Origin: Talpa occidentalis
Lineage: Eukaryota; Chordata; Mammalia; Eulipotyphla; Talpidae
Assembly (NCBI RefSeq): GCF_014898055.3
Contig: NW_023601322.1
Location: 72,134,740 to 72,198,739, forward strand
Reading direction: 5' to 3'
Length of the DNA: 64,000 nucleotides
The notes under the pieces are model-generated. The model was not told the DNA's origin. It saw nothing but the letters and a program-made list of their open reading frames with translations, and ran no database searches. A program made the position numbers and the translations under genes. This document shows positions 45,800 to 57,960 of the stretch, piece by piece (within the stretch, counting starts at the first letter, position 1; the number at the start of each line of letters is the position of its first letter).

Positions 45800-48700
45800 G
45801 ACTTAGAAGGCAAGTCAGCAAGAACTGGGAGGCTTATGAGTCTCACTTTGAGCCACCTAACTTGGGGCCTTGGAAATCAACAGCCCCTCCTTTCTTCTTT
45901 GCCCAGAGAAAACCATGGCCACAGGTCCAGAAACGCAACTGGCACCAGCAAATGGGGTTGGAAAACGCAAGCACCACACTCTGTTTTAGCCCATCCTTAG
46001 CAATGGATGCAAATGGGATGACCTGGTCAGCTCCACTCTCACATCAGGCATCCCAGGACATCATCCCGGGCACCACAAGCCCAGATCCCAGCCCAGGCAC
46101 CACAGGTGCCCGAGAAGCTGTCTGCACAGGAAGCATCTGCAGTGGGCTGGGGCTTTCTTGCAGGCCCAGCCTGCTCTGCCCGGGTAGGTAAGTCCTTTCT
46201 CCCTCTAACCAGCAAGCTCCTGCAGAGAAGGTCAAGTCTCACTCCCCTCTGACGCCATGAGGGAAGCACAAGCTCTTGCGTGCAGCCTGTGTGTGGCAGG
46301 GGTACTGACAGCGGCTTGCAGAACCTGACCCTGGGGCAGAGCCACGCAGCTTTGGTGCCTGTAGGGACAGGCACTCAAGGCCCACATTAGAGTGTGGCCT
46401 CTGGTGCTGCTTCACGCACATCCTCCCTGCCAAGTGCTTCTGCCCACAGTAGGATCCTCAGCTAGGAATGAGCGGAAGTGCACAGAGGAGCCACGGTTGG
46501 GATGGAGCACGAATCTTCTCCCCTTCCACAGGATCGAGAACAATCTAGAGACGGAGCATCGAGACAGCCTCTCCCTTCTCAGCCCACTGCTGGGGCACAA
46601 AGCATCAATATCCCTGAGGCCATCACACGGCCCCTATCTGAGCTCCATCCCCAGCTACCCCACCCCTGGTCCTCCATCCCCTAGGCCGCCACCACACACC
46701 ACTCAACCAGGAACTCTTGGGGAGGAGCCAAGTCCCTCCCTTCTTTCCCATCTCCAACCACCCAACCCAGGAAGGAGGCACCAGGACCTGGGAGTGGCGG
46801 GTGACTGAATGGCGCGAGCGCAGGGAGCAGGCACCGGAGCAGCGTTGCAAGACCACAGCAGAGCACCACCCCAGCAGGCCATTCCCAACACGCCTTCCCA
46901 CCACAGACTGTCGTATCCTAGAGGACTGAGGGTCTCCCTCCACCTCAGGGGCCCCACTAAGAGCGACACTCAGGGCTAGGCCATTTTGTCCAAGTGTGGC
47001 AAAGGCAGCTGCACTGCATGAGATCTGGGCTGGGCCTGACATGCGGCAAGCGGGCCAAAGGGACCCTCCTCCTCGCAAGCCATGCCTGCAGTCCCGCCAG
47101 AAGATAACGGCAATAACTTCTGACCAAGCTGTCAGCTCAGAGGGCCTGAGGGCCTGGGGTCAGATTCCCCCGTTTCCAAGGTGAAACAGCGACAGGAAGG
47201 AGCAGAAGCGCCCCAGACATTTGTGACACAGGCCTCAATGTCCCTGGAGAGGCAGCTCTGCCTCCATCTCCCCTAGCACCTGCAACACCCTCAAAGCAAC
47301 CCCACAGCCCCGCTCAGATGACGCCCAGGAGAGCTGCTCAGGTCACACCCCTTTGCATGAAGGAGCCCACTTCTCGGCTTAACCGGCCTCCCCATAACAA
47401 GGGCTCAAAGGAGGGTCCCCTCCCCGCCCCCGAAATGGGCGCCTTTCTCCAACTCCACACTGGCAATTACTCCCAATTACACGATGTGACAAGGCGCTGG
47501 GGCCGAGCACTTAACTCGGGCCCTGCATTATGCAACGTTTTTAATCCTCTTACTTAAGGTGGAAAACCGATATGGTGCTCGAGTTCACGTGAGTGACTGG
47601 AAAAATAATTCTAAGAAATAAAAACATCGCCATCAATATCACCTTACAGGCTCCCTCAAAGGATTAAAAGGACGCATAGTTTGAATTTTCAGATGCCCTC
47701 TGCTGAACTCTGCTTGAGCCCCTTCCATGCAAGGCTCCTCGGGGGGGAGAGAGACCCAGTGGGGACTCCCTGGAGAAGAAAGCTGTTCCTCTCTGTGGCG
47801 TGGGGGTGAGCTCCACCAGCTAGAATCCTGGGGCCCTCCAGCTTATGGTCATGGTCACAGCCAGGGCTGCCTCAGACCCCCACCCTCGGAGAGAACCCAG
47901 GGTGGAAGGCTGGGGCTCCCTCACCTGCGCAAAACCATCCAACAACCACAGAGCCCTTCCTCCCTTGCCCCCATGGCAGGTCCCATCTTACAAAGGTGGA
48001 GTAAAGATCTTCAGCTGCCCTGCCCCCAGAATGTCTGGCTTCCTGGACATAACCACAGCTCCCACCGGCTAGCAACATGACCCCCACAGTAAGAGTTGAG
48101 GTTCCTTGAACAGCTCAGACCCTGACAAAGTAGGGACACCCTCGCACTCCCCATCAGAAGGCCCTCAGCACAAATGGGCTCCCCATCAGTCCTTTCCACA
48201 CCGAACTCACCCAAGGCCACTGGACACATCAACCGCCATCCACCAACAGGTGAGCAGGTGGGCGAGCAGCAGGGGCCTATCCTCCAGCACCGACACCCCA
48301 GCCCAGGGCTGGCCCTTTGGAGGGGAGGGAACAGTTCGACACCAGCAGGTACAATTACAGTGGCTGGGCCCATTAAACCTTGGGAATAAAGAGCTGGCCT
48401 GGTAATTACCCCTAATCCTCTTCGAGCCTTTGTCTGCTAGCAGCACTGCCATAAGCCTAATGGTGTGAGATAAGTGGCCGACTCCCCAGCCTTCCTCAGA
48501 GCTGCCTCAGGCAGGTCTAGAGTGGGGGGCACTCAGCTCAAGCCCACCAGGATGCCATTCCTAAAATCCTCCTTTGACAGGACCCTCCACGAAGAGGCAG
48601 TCCCCATGACCCCCACAGGATGATGAGGTCCCTGCGGCTACAAGATGGCAGCATCCGTGATGGCCGAGGGAGGAGGGGGGAGGATTCCAGATCCCAAAGG

Positions 48701-49485
48701 GACCTGGTGTTTGGTCAGGAGGTTTGAGCAAGGAAGAGTTGTGCCACGTGGCCCCCACGGCCATTTCCTCAACCACATTCTGGTCATGCTCAAACATAAT
48801 TCTTGCTCTGGAGGAGCTGTGCACAGGATATGCGCTGACCAGTACAGCATCCAGCCCTCAAAAGTGGGATGAACAAATGAACTGCCTGCTACCAGGGATT
48901 TGGAGGTGTCCAGAGAGGTTACAGCACCTCACCCTGAACTCTTCATAACAACCCTAGCAGGTGGCGGGGATGCCTGTGAGCCTGCACACACAGCCTGTCC
49001 TTGTCCTCGGGGCCCACAGTCCCACTATGTGAGTTAGCAGCCTGAGTAGCAGGAGTCACAAACTCCTGGGGCTGGCCATACACCCATTAGCAAGGCCAGC
49101 CCAGCATGCATTCCAGCTGTGAGAGCGCTTGTTTGGCCATCCTCAGACTAGTATTCTCTTCAAACAGACAAGGGTCCTTATCCACTTCAGGCAGGGGGAG
49201 CACCTGGTGGCTGTTTCCCAATCTTCCTGTTTCTCTAGAGTAGTCAGATATCCAAATTTTAGGGGAAACCTCCTAATTTTTAAATCTCAGCCTGATTCCA
49301 ATAATTTCAAACAATGAAAAGAACCAAACAAACGGGCCTGCAGGTCCCCCATCCACCAGCTCTGCTGTCCTGGGTCTATCACTTTCAGGCTCCTCCACCC
49401 CACCCCAAAGCAAGCTCCCAGAGACCAGAATCCCATCACAGGCACCCAGGCAGGCAGCACAGGACTGGGCACACACAGATGCTAA
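45800..49485. other. GC-rich single-copy non-coding DNA
   Basis: No exon recognised. Two AT-rich patches within GC-rich surroundings, 47460-47690 and 48345-48475, are repeat-free and rich in taatta/attaaa-type words; both are candidates for conserved regulatory sequence. Confidence 0.4.
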
Positions 49486-49489
49486 GTGT

Positions 49490-49610
49490 TGGGTAGATGA
49501 CTGAATGATCTCTTGGTGAGACAACTGAGGGCAGAAAGGTTAAGTCACCTGTGCAAAGTGGCCCAACTGCTGAGGACCAAGCAGAGATGAGTAGCAGTCT
49601 TGGGCTGCCG
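49490..49610 (-). mobile_element. MIR fragment
   Basis: 'gagacaactgagggcagaaa' and 'ggttaagtcacctgtgcaaa' match reverse-complement MIR. Confidence 0.65.
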
Positions 49611-51210
49611 GCTAAGTGTGCCTGCCAGGCTCAGTCCTAGGCTACGACACTGATACCCCTCCTTTCATTCAAAATCTCCTTATCTGTACTTGAAGAGTAA
49701 ATTCAAGTGTGTCAAGTCAAATTCTGCAAAGCAACCCCAAGACCCTCCCAGCAGACAACCGCCAGCTAGGCTGCAGACCCCTTCCAATCATGGAATTTGG
49801 GGATGCAGGATCCACGACTGAGTGCAGTCTTCTAGTCCTCAGCAATCCCACAATGTAGGAAAAATGGACCCTTGTGATGAGGACCTGTCTCTGAACCCTG
49901 TTGCTCTGTTGCCATCAATAGGAAATGTAAACGGAGCCTTTAGGCAACATAACCCTGACCTAGAACTCCTGTCCTCCAGGGGCTGAATATTCAATTACAC
50001 AACTGGCTACCAGCCTATGAGGCAAAGCACTAGAGCTAAACTTGCAGTGGAACACAGCAAATCAAACACTGCCTGCATCTGTTGCTCCCAATGCATAAGG
50101 ACATCAAAAATCTACAGTAGAGGCATCAGCTAGGGCTGCAGTCTCATCTCAAGGCTCAAATGGGGAAGGGCTGAGCTCTTCTAACCTCATGTGGCTGCCA
50201 CCATAATTCAGTCCCTTGGAGCCTTGGACTGGCGGCACCTGCTGGCTTTCAGTCTGAGACCATCTTCATTTCAAACTGGTTGTTGGCTGAAGCCTGCCCT
50301 CAGCTCTACAGGCCTCCCACTTGGCTTCAATCTCAGCCAGCAAGGGAGAGAACCTCCTGATAAGACTGAGGGGACCGTCTTATGTAAGGGACCACAAAGT
50401 GATGAGCCATCACCTTCGCTGTGCTGGTTAGAAGAATGTCCCAAGAACCCTCTGCACGAGGGTGCTGCTACCAGGAGGAGGGGCTGCTGGGGAGCCAGCT
50501 TACAGGGTCCCCCATGCTACCTAAAAACAAAGTAAACAACTTTTTATTGCAGAAATCCAAAAGGACCAAGAGAAAGGAAAAGCAACCCCAGAAGAGAGAT
50601 GCCCACCATCCTGGAGTTTTCTCACAGACTTAGATGTTGTTGCTGGGCAGTGTGCTAAGCCTCCCAGCCTCTGAGAAGCAAGCTGCTGTGTGCATAGACG
50701 TTTAGGAAGACAAGCGAGTCCAAGGTAACAGTACCTCTGAAGGCAGAGATGCGGCTGAAACAGCAACCCCAGCTGGTGGAAGGAGCAGTCAGAGTCCCCT
50801 GGTGCCCTCCCTGACCCTCATCATTCAGAAGTCAATACGTTTATTTTTCTGGATGCAGGATCACAAAGCAAAACTAAGTAAAATGTTGAGGTACCATTTT
50901 GATAACAAGAATTCTATGAAAATTGAATTACAGCAATCAAACAGCAAAACTCCCCAACTTACCCCTGATTCTAAAAGCTGTGCGCCATCTGAGTAGAGCA
51001 TTCCTACTTGAGACTCAGCAGCCTGTGAAAAAATTCCCAAACACACCATTATTTGAGTGTCCCCAACCAAACAGCCCTCGTTACCTGGTGTACAGTGAAG
51101 CCCATGAGCCTACTGTGCCACCCATACCCAGAGGTTCAGTGCCTCTGCTGGGCTCCGTCTTACACACACACAAGCGCTGCCAGACTTGAGGAGAGCGGCC
51201 AACACAGAAG
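49611..51210. other. Single-copy non-coding DNA
   Basis: No repeat or exon recognised. Confidence 0.45.
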
Positions 51211-51769
51211 ACCAGACTCCAACCAAGAGGAAACCAAAAGCACTCAGAGAAAATATACATTATAAACCACACAGGAAAACTCCAAATGAAAGAAGTTACA
51301 ATTAATATCTCCAGTGAAATAAGAGAACATAAAGCACATATAAAATAAGTATTGAAAAACACAAAGAACAAAAAAATAAAAACAGCTCTAAGAAATTACA
51401 AATAGGAAAGCAAGAGTAAATAAATCCAACAGAAGTCTTTAAGATAAAGAAAACATATTCTAGAACAGCTGTTCTCAAAGTGTGGTACTCAGGCCCGAAG
51501 GGTCCCTGAAGCCCTTTTAGGGTCCACAAAATCAAACTATTCTCATGACTACACTATGGCATCATTTGCCTCACTCCCCGCATTGGCATCACACCGATGG
51601 TGCCAGAAAGACGGTGAGTAAAACTCCCAGGGCCACAGCCATGGCCCCCTGGCCATGGTGTTCTCACCACACACTCACCAGGAAATGAAAGTCAAGGCTT
51701 TTCTCGAAAATCAACAAGGGCAGCCTCTCAATTCAAAGGAAATAACTGGTGATGCTTGTTACTAACAAT

Positions 51770-52235
51770 AAATTTTCAGCTTTCAAGCAAAAGTAGAATT
51801 TTGGAAAACTTACCTACTACTCTAAGCCTGACAGCATACTTTCCTGTTGAAACCAGTGGTGACATTTACAGACCTAATCACTTGCTGCCATATAAAGACA
51901 TGTACGGATATTTAAAAGAGCTGTATCTCAGGGCGCCATAGCTCAGGAAATCGATGATTGCTATAATAGACTCAGGCACGGGAAAATTACTCAAAGTACA
52001 GGACAGACCAATGGACTTTAATGACCCAGAGAACAAAAAGTTCACTGAGGTGGTTTCAGATTCTACATTCGCTGTTAAGAGCATACACTGTAGGGCTCTA
52101 AAGGGCATCAAAGAACAAGATCCGCTAATATCTGAAAAGGCAATTCGAATGCCCTTCTTTCCTGCTGCACCTCTGAATAAAACCAGACTTTCTTCATATG
52201 CATTACTCGAAATAGCATAAATGGAATAACTAGAA
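51770..52235 (+). pseudogene. hAT transposase C-terminal relic
   Basis: The coding remnant inside the hAT-Charlie element. 'tttcaagcaaaagtagaatt' (about 51780) begins the recognisable part; a stop and frameshift lie near 51930-51953. The longest surviving frame starts at 51954 and ends in a stop at 52218-52220. It lacks the zinc-finger and catalytic regions expected of a whole transposase (typically about 600 residues), so it cannot be active. The hAT-dimerisation (C-terminal) part is the segment left. Confidence 0.8.
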
Positions 52236-52407
52236 TGGAGAAACAGGTAAGTAGATATCTATCTCTATTAAGCCACACGTTAAAAAGAATTGCAGAAATT
52301 ATACAAAATGTTACTTCTTGTGTCATCTTGTTTTGAGAAATATATTCATATTTTAGAGATTACATTGTTTACGTTAGCATATAAAGTTATTATTTAAAAA
52401 TGAATCA

Positions 52408-52686
52408 GGGCTTCCCCTGGTAGCGCAGGCGGTTGAGCACAGCGCTGTGAAGCTGTCCGCAGCCTCTGCAGTGCTGGTTCAATTACCGGCCAGCCAGGGA
52501 GCTACTCACATAGTGAGCAGACCTCTCCTGTCTTGCCCGCTGCTCCCCTCAGCAGTGTATTTCGGTCAGTCTGCCTGATCTGCTCCCCGCTCTGTCTCTG
52601 GTGAATCCTCTCACCACCTGCACATCTGGCCTGTCCCTCAACTCTTGTATGCATGAATGAATAAATCTTTAAAAATAAAATAAAAT
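52408..52686 (+). mobile_element. tRNA-derived SINE, copy 7 (inside the hAT element)
   Basis: Starts 'gggcttcccctggtagcgc' and ends in (TAAAA)n. The target-site duplication is aaaaatgaatca (52396-52407) / aaaaatgaacca (52687-52698), one mismatch. It lies just after the transposase relic, in the element's 3' non-coding part. Confidence 0.93.
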
Positions 52687-52774
52687 AAAAATGAACCAAT
52701 GTTTTACATTTCTGTTTGTATTTCAAATACAGTGACTATCAGTGGATACAAGCTACATAAACAAAGGAGTTTTT

Positions 52775-53034
52775 AAGATTTTATTTATTTTTATACAAGA
52801 ACTGGGGTACAGGCCAGATGCATGGGTGAGTGAGAGGATTCACCAGAGACAGAGCGGGGAACAGAACAGGCAGACTGACAAAATACACTGCTGAGGGGAG
52901 CAGTAGGCGAGACAGGAGAGGTCTGCTTCGCCATGTGGGACCCTCGCTGGCCAGCTGGGATGGCACCCACGCTGCAGAGGTTGCAGACAGCTTCACAGTA
53001 CAGTGCTCAACCACCTGTGCCACCAGGGAGACCC
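52775..53034 (-). mobile_element. tRNA-derived SINE, copy 8 (inside the hAT element)
   Basis: The only copy on the minus strand: its tail (attttatttatttttatac) is at the left and the tRNA-like head (ggtggcacaggtggttgagc in complement) at the right. The flanks acaaaggagtttt and acaaaaggtcttt are a plausible but eroded target-site duplication. The boundaries are good to a few bases. Confidence 0.9.
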
Positions 53035-54350
53035 ACAAAAGGTCTTTGATGTTCGTGATCTGTAAGTATGTAAACAGATCCTGAGACCAAAAGGTTTGAG
53101 AACTGCTTGTCTAGAAAATAAAGCAAAAGTAGGGAAGGGAGAAGGGAAGGTTATGCAGAAAATCAGTTCAGGAGGTTCAACAACAAATACTACAATAATT
53201 CCAGAAAGGAGAAAATGGATGGGAGACCAGGGGTAGCAAATAAGACAAATCCATAGAGTTGATGTTTCTAGATTTAAAAGTATTAACCAAGTGCCCCAGC
53301 AGTGCATTTTTAAAGTCCCATGAAACCACGTAAATCTGACATTTGCGTTCCCTGGTGACAAAGGGATGATCTTCATAGCTCCTGGATAGGAGCAGCAGGA
53401 GCCAGTGTGTGCAGAAACAGTCACATCCCAAGAACTGGGACACAGAGAGTCACCCTACTTCTCAACAGCAACAGGGACAGGAAGACCCTACAACAAAGCC
53501 TTCAAGTTCTTAAAGGAAAACAATTTCAACCTAGAATTTTATATTCTGTTCAACTGTGCAGTACACAAGGCAACGAAAGACATTTTCAGACATGACATGC
53601 ACAATCTCAAGTCTTTTGCCTCTGTCCCCATGGACCTTTTTCTCAGGAAGATTCTGGAAGATATGCTCCATGAAGTGAGAGTGTGAACAGAGGCGGCGGC
53701 AGCACGGAGAGCAGGGAGCCAGAGACCCTGCAGGATCGCCTGGAAGATGGGGAGGGAGGACTCGGATCACGGCGGCCCCTTGCAAGTCCATGCTGACTGA
53801 AGAAAAAGCAGAACCAAGGTTACCTGATGCACTTAAACAAAATATTGCCCGTTTAATCAGAGAACGGTGAGGGGAGAATATTAGAAAACTAAGCAAATGT
53901 AAAATGTATCTAATTCCAAAGGAAACAAAGTCTGTTAGGGAAAAAAAATGTCATCACATGACACTACCTGGCTATTTACGCCACAGTCTGTGTTTACAGT
54001 TCTGCCCCGGATGCTGCTGCCACATCTTGGAAGGACTGAGAGTAAGGAGGTACTTCAGCTTCTATGTGACCATCAGAGAATTGGCAGAGAAAATTTAATC
54101 CCTATCTTCGTCCATAACTGAAATTCAAAAGGTTACAACTAAAACTGAAAACTCAAGAGAAAGGTAATAGAAGCACAGCATTTAGAAATATGACAAATAC
54201 CCAAAGAAATGGCTCAAGGAATTAAAAACAGTTACGTCTAGAAACCAGGGGCAGGAGGTAAGCGAGCAAGGGCTGCTGCTTTTCATTATAAGCTTATTAC
54301 TGCCTAGCTATGAATATGTATTCCTTTGATAAAAATAAAAGTAAAATTAA

Positions 54351-55740
54351 AAACTACCCAGGCACCAAACTCCCCTCCTCACAGTCTCAGCCTCATAAAC
54401 ATTCCTCAAACTTTTATTTGCCTCTATTCCATAATCTTGGAGCCAGCCAGTTCTGAGTAGCAAGTATGGCACAATTTGGGGGTGCAGGAAGTTCAGGTTC
54501 CTCCATCCAAAGGTGTTGCCTTGCTCTGTGCTGGCTGATATTGAATCTACCCCAGTAAGCCACCCACCTGAGTCTGAACCCCAGGCCGGGCTCACCATGC
54601 GTAGCCAGAGCATCGCAGCACCTGGCAAGGAAGGCCCCAATACTGAACTCGTCTTCCACATGAGACTGAAGCCAAGGTGTGTGGCCTGCTGTCCAGAGGC
54701 AGTAAGTTGCAGAACGGTGATGGGAATCTCCACGCTGTGTCTGCGTTATACATCCCAGCTGACCCTTGCCTTTTTCTGATGAGGCTTCTGCAGCCCCACC
54801 CCCCAAACCTCAGAGGGTCCCCTGCCTTCTGAGGGGGCAAGTTGTATCAGTCTTCCCTCGATCCCAGGTACCCTCCATAATTCACGTGTGTTTAGGGGAA
54901 GTTGGGACATGATCTCGCTGGAGCCTTATCACCGAGAAAGACAAGGAAGTAGGATGGGCCATTTCTCATCTGAGTGCAGACTGGGAAGGAGGGACTTGCC
55001 TGAAGTCACAGAATAGGGACCAGGAGGCCTGACTGGCACCCCATCAGCTGCCACCCAAGTGGGTCCCTTCCTTGTCCTGTTACTTTCTGGGGTTGGTCTC
55101 ACTGGGATTTCACACTTCAGTGCTTCCGTGAAAATGGTGACTAGTGGATGCAAAACAGACACCATGACACGTGTGCTGTCAAGAGGAGAGGCCTGGGCCC
55201 AGTGACGCTTGGCTCCAGGGATGGGGTCCTGCGATGCCAAGGCCTTCAGGCTGGGGGAATCTGCTACTGGGAAGCCCGAGAGGACAGACGCACACCTGGG
55301 TGCCCAAGTGGCCTGCGGGCTTTACGGTAACCACAACTTCCTGAAGGGGCCCCAGTTACCAGGGACAGGAGCAGAGCCTGGGAAGGAAGGGCACAGAGAA
55401 CGAGCAACGTCTCTGTCATCTCTTCTCCTAGCTCCCACACAGGCAGCCCAGCTAGGCCCAAGGAAGTGTGCCCCAACATTTGTTTGGTTAAACTATGCAG
55501 GATACACGCTGCCTGGGAGCCCATCCTGCTGCTGAGGACACATCCTGCACAGCCAGCTGGAGGAGCCTGTACCCCCGTCACTGCCATGGGGCAGCAAGCT
55601 GGCTCTGCCCGGGACAGGAGGAAATGATTCCACGGAAACCTAAGCGTCCTTTTTCCTCTGTCAAAGGCATGAATGGTAACTTCTCAGAGCCAAGGAAGTT
55701 CTATGAAGGTTCCCTGACTCCCCACATGCTTATCTCTCTA
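54351..55740. other. Single-copy non-coding DNA
   Basis: A minus-strand MIR fragment is likely at 54925-55035 ('gacttgcctgaagtcacaga'). The frames at 54347-54733 and 54414-54806 (minus) overlap each other and show no domain. Confidence 0.45.
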
Positions 55741-55743
55741 GAT

Positions 55744-55932
55744 CACTGCTCCTCAAAGTATATCCCCCAGTCAACAGCATCAGACACACACGGAAACTTG
55801 TTAGAAATGCAAATTTCCAGGACCCATCCCAGAACTAATGAATCAGAAACGCTGGAGGTGGGTGGGGCCCAGAAATCTGTTTTAACAAGCTCTGCAGGGG
55901 ATTCTGATGCAAGCTCGTTTGGGAACCACTGC
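55744..55932. mobile_element. MER5A-like non-autonomous hAT-Charlie element
   Basis: 'cactgctcctcaaagtat' at the left and 'tttgggaaccactg' at the right give the terminal repeats. Between them are 'aaacttgttagaaatgcaaa', 'gaatcagaaacgctgg' and 'aatctgttttaacaagctct', the standard internal order. Confidence 0.88.
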
Positions 55933-57785
55933 TCTGGATAAAATCGCCCCAAATAAGACATCTGCACAAAGCAGGCCCTTCCTCCACACAGGAAAATAGC
56001 TGAGGTGCTACATCACTCATCATTAACATCACATTCCTCCAGAATCATTTCTTCAGCATCTGTTCTACAGATCCCTACCTGTGCCTATATAGATGCAGGA
56101 GCATGTCTACTACCCAAGGAAGAAAAATAATCTCCTGACCTGTTACAGATATAAGTGTCCATGTTGGTGTTTTCACAACTACTTCCTAAATAGTCCTCTC
56201 AGCTCCCCAGAGAGGGGACTCAGCCCACGGGGTTGCGCAGTCCATTCTAGGGGATCTGGGAGCTAAGCAGCTACCAGGCCAGCTAAGCTCACACCAGTCC
56301 AGCCCTCAGGGCTTGTAGTCCAAGATTTGTCTGACATATGCCCCTAGCCCAGTAGATGAGACCCTTCCCTCCTGGAACTGCTGGCTTCACTCCCTGCCCT
56401 CTTCGGGCTCACAAGAGTTGCATCACACACACTGACAGGGCAGAGCGCCTCCCTCCTGCCGCTGCGTCTGTGTCTCTGATTAGGTCCCAACAGCTGGCTC
56501 CTCCTTCTCCTTTGCCCTGACTGACCTCGCCTCATCAGCCTCAGGACGCTCTTGGCTGGGGTGCCCCCTTGTTCAAGGGTGCAGCACTGGCTCTCTGGTT
56601 CACACTGTGACACGTGAATCAGTTACAGGCCCCTGGGAATTTCAGGACAAGTCTGCCTCGCCTGAGGATTCCAGCAGGGTCCCCCCAGGAGCAGGCCACA
56701 GGCAAGCCCAGCTGGAGACCTGGGCATGCAACACGGACCCCTCCGAAAGCCTCATGAAAGCATTCCAGGATGTAATAAACCCGTCAGGCCCCGGCTAATT
56801 TATGTCGAAGCGGTTGATTTCCCATTTTTCAGAATGTAAATGTTTAGATTGCAGCATTCCCCCGCCCCGGCATCCGGGGTCCAGGCACGTGAGCAGCGAA
56901 ATCAGGCCACTCTTCCACAGGGATCCTTAGATGGAAGAGCCACAATGCCAGCGGGCGCCAGGAAGAGCCTCCAGCTCCCGAGCGAGCGGCACATGTGCAA
57001 ACCCCACCCCGAGGGCCGTCCACCAGCATGTGCTTAATGTCAAGTCATCTCCCTCTTGCTTTTACAGGGGATGGGAGGAGACATGGCACTTTCAAAGGCT
57101 AGGCCTCAGAGCCGAGGAACGACTCAGATTAGCTAGGTAGTCCAAGATAGCCTTCCTTTCATACTTTTTCCAAAACGTTCCTCCTTTGCTTTGGGCTCAA
57201 ATACAATTTATTAGATATTTGCATTGTATAAACAGGCCAGGAAAGAAGATTAGTGGGAATAAACATAACACAACAACGCAGCAAACAGCCCAGTCTGACC
57301 AAGCCCTGAGTGTCCCACTGCCCACTCTGTCCGGGGCCGCGAGCTCAAACCCAGGAGCCCCTGCCAGCCAACGTCCTGGGTGGTCCAGCACTGAGGGCAG
57401 TCCCTGGAAGGAGAAGCCCCACCAATAGGGCCGTGAGCCCAGGGAAGCACTGAGATCCCCTGGGGTCGTGGACAATGGACAACCAGGTCCCCAAGACCAA
57501 GGCCACTCCAGGCAAGAAGCCCCATGACAAACCACCAGCACCCACAGACTTTCAACCCAAACACACTCATCATCTGAGCTCTGCTTTCCACAGGCAGGTG
57601 TCAACAAGTGGAATTATTAAGTCCTACAAGCCATTCAGCCTTTCAGTGTCTTCAGTAGCGTGCAAGGCTGAGAATATCTGATCTTGCCACCTGCAAAGAA
57701 TGAAGTGAGAAGTCCAGAAATGCTGCAGAGGAAGGCCTGAGAGTGCTCAAAGGTTGCTTCACCCATCCATGGAAGCAACAGCATG
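55933..57785. other. Single-copy non-coding DNA
   Basis: No repeat or exon recognised. The short AT-rich patch 56785-56855 ('ggctaatttatgtcgaagcg') is repeat-free. The rest is GC-rich with overlapping frames. Confidence 0.45.
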
Positions 57786-57789
57786 CTGT

Positions 57790-57960
57790 GCCTGGGCACT
57801 GATGTGAGTCATGCTGTCCAGGTTCAGTCCACCACCTCCTGTTGTGTGTCCTTGGGTAAGTCTCCTCACCTCTCTGAGCCTCAACTTCTTTACCAATAAG
57901 ATGGAGATGACAGAGCATAAGTCTCCGAGGTTCTTACTGACAATTAACAAGCACGGAGAA
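57790..57960 (+). mobile_element. MIR
   Basis: 'gtgtgtccttgggtaagtct', 'ctcacctctctgagcctcaa' and 'ttaccaataagatggagatg' are an unmistakable MIR core. Confidence 0.88.

Larger units (their letters stand above)
51466..53108 (+). mobile_element. hAT-Charlie DNA transposon with decayed transposase and two nested SINEs
   Basis: The left end cagctgttctcaaagtgtgg and the right end ggtttgagaactgctt form imperfect terminal inverted repeats. The 8-bp target duplication is ttctagaa (51458-51465) / gtctagaa (53109-53116), one mismatch. Between them is the relic of a hAT transposase C terminus. The surviving frame at 51954-52220 contains VQDRPMDF, FTEVVSDSTF and a late SEKAI...RLSSYA module, as in ZBED5/FAM200-related Charlie transposases and their hAT dimerisation region. 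Upstream coding sequence is broken, and most of the transposase is missing. Confidence 0.9.
51215..54350 (+). mobile_element. HAL1-like (ORF1-only L1) relic, interrupted by a hAT element
   Basis: 51215-51457 carries L1 ORF1 coiled-coil text ('tctccagtgaaataagagaa'). After the hAT insertion, 53117-53690 continues with the RNA-binding part ('acttctcaacagcaacaggg', 'caacctagaattttatattc', 'gacattttcagacatgacat', 'tttctcaggaagattctgga'). The reading order is intact but frames are broken. From about 53700 to 54350 the sequence runs to a 3' end with 'gataaaaataaaagtaaaat' and no trace of ORF2. ORF1 followed directly by a 3' UTR is the HAL1 arrangement. An L1 with deleted ORF2 is the alternative. 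Confidence 0.65.

Noticed and set aside
51954..52220. 88-codon frame as a domesticated transposase gene
   Set aside because: It covers only a C-terminal piece, lies inside an element with two SINE insertions, and lacks upstream coding sequence. A decayed transposon is the simpler reading.
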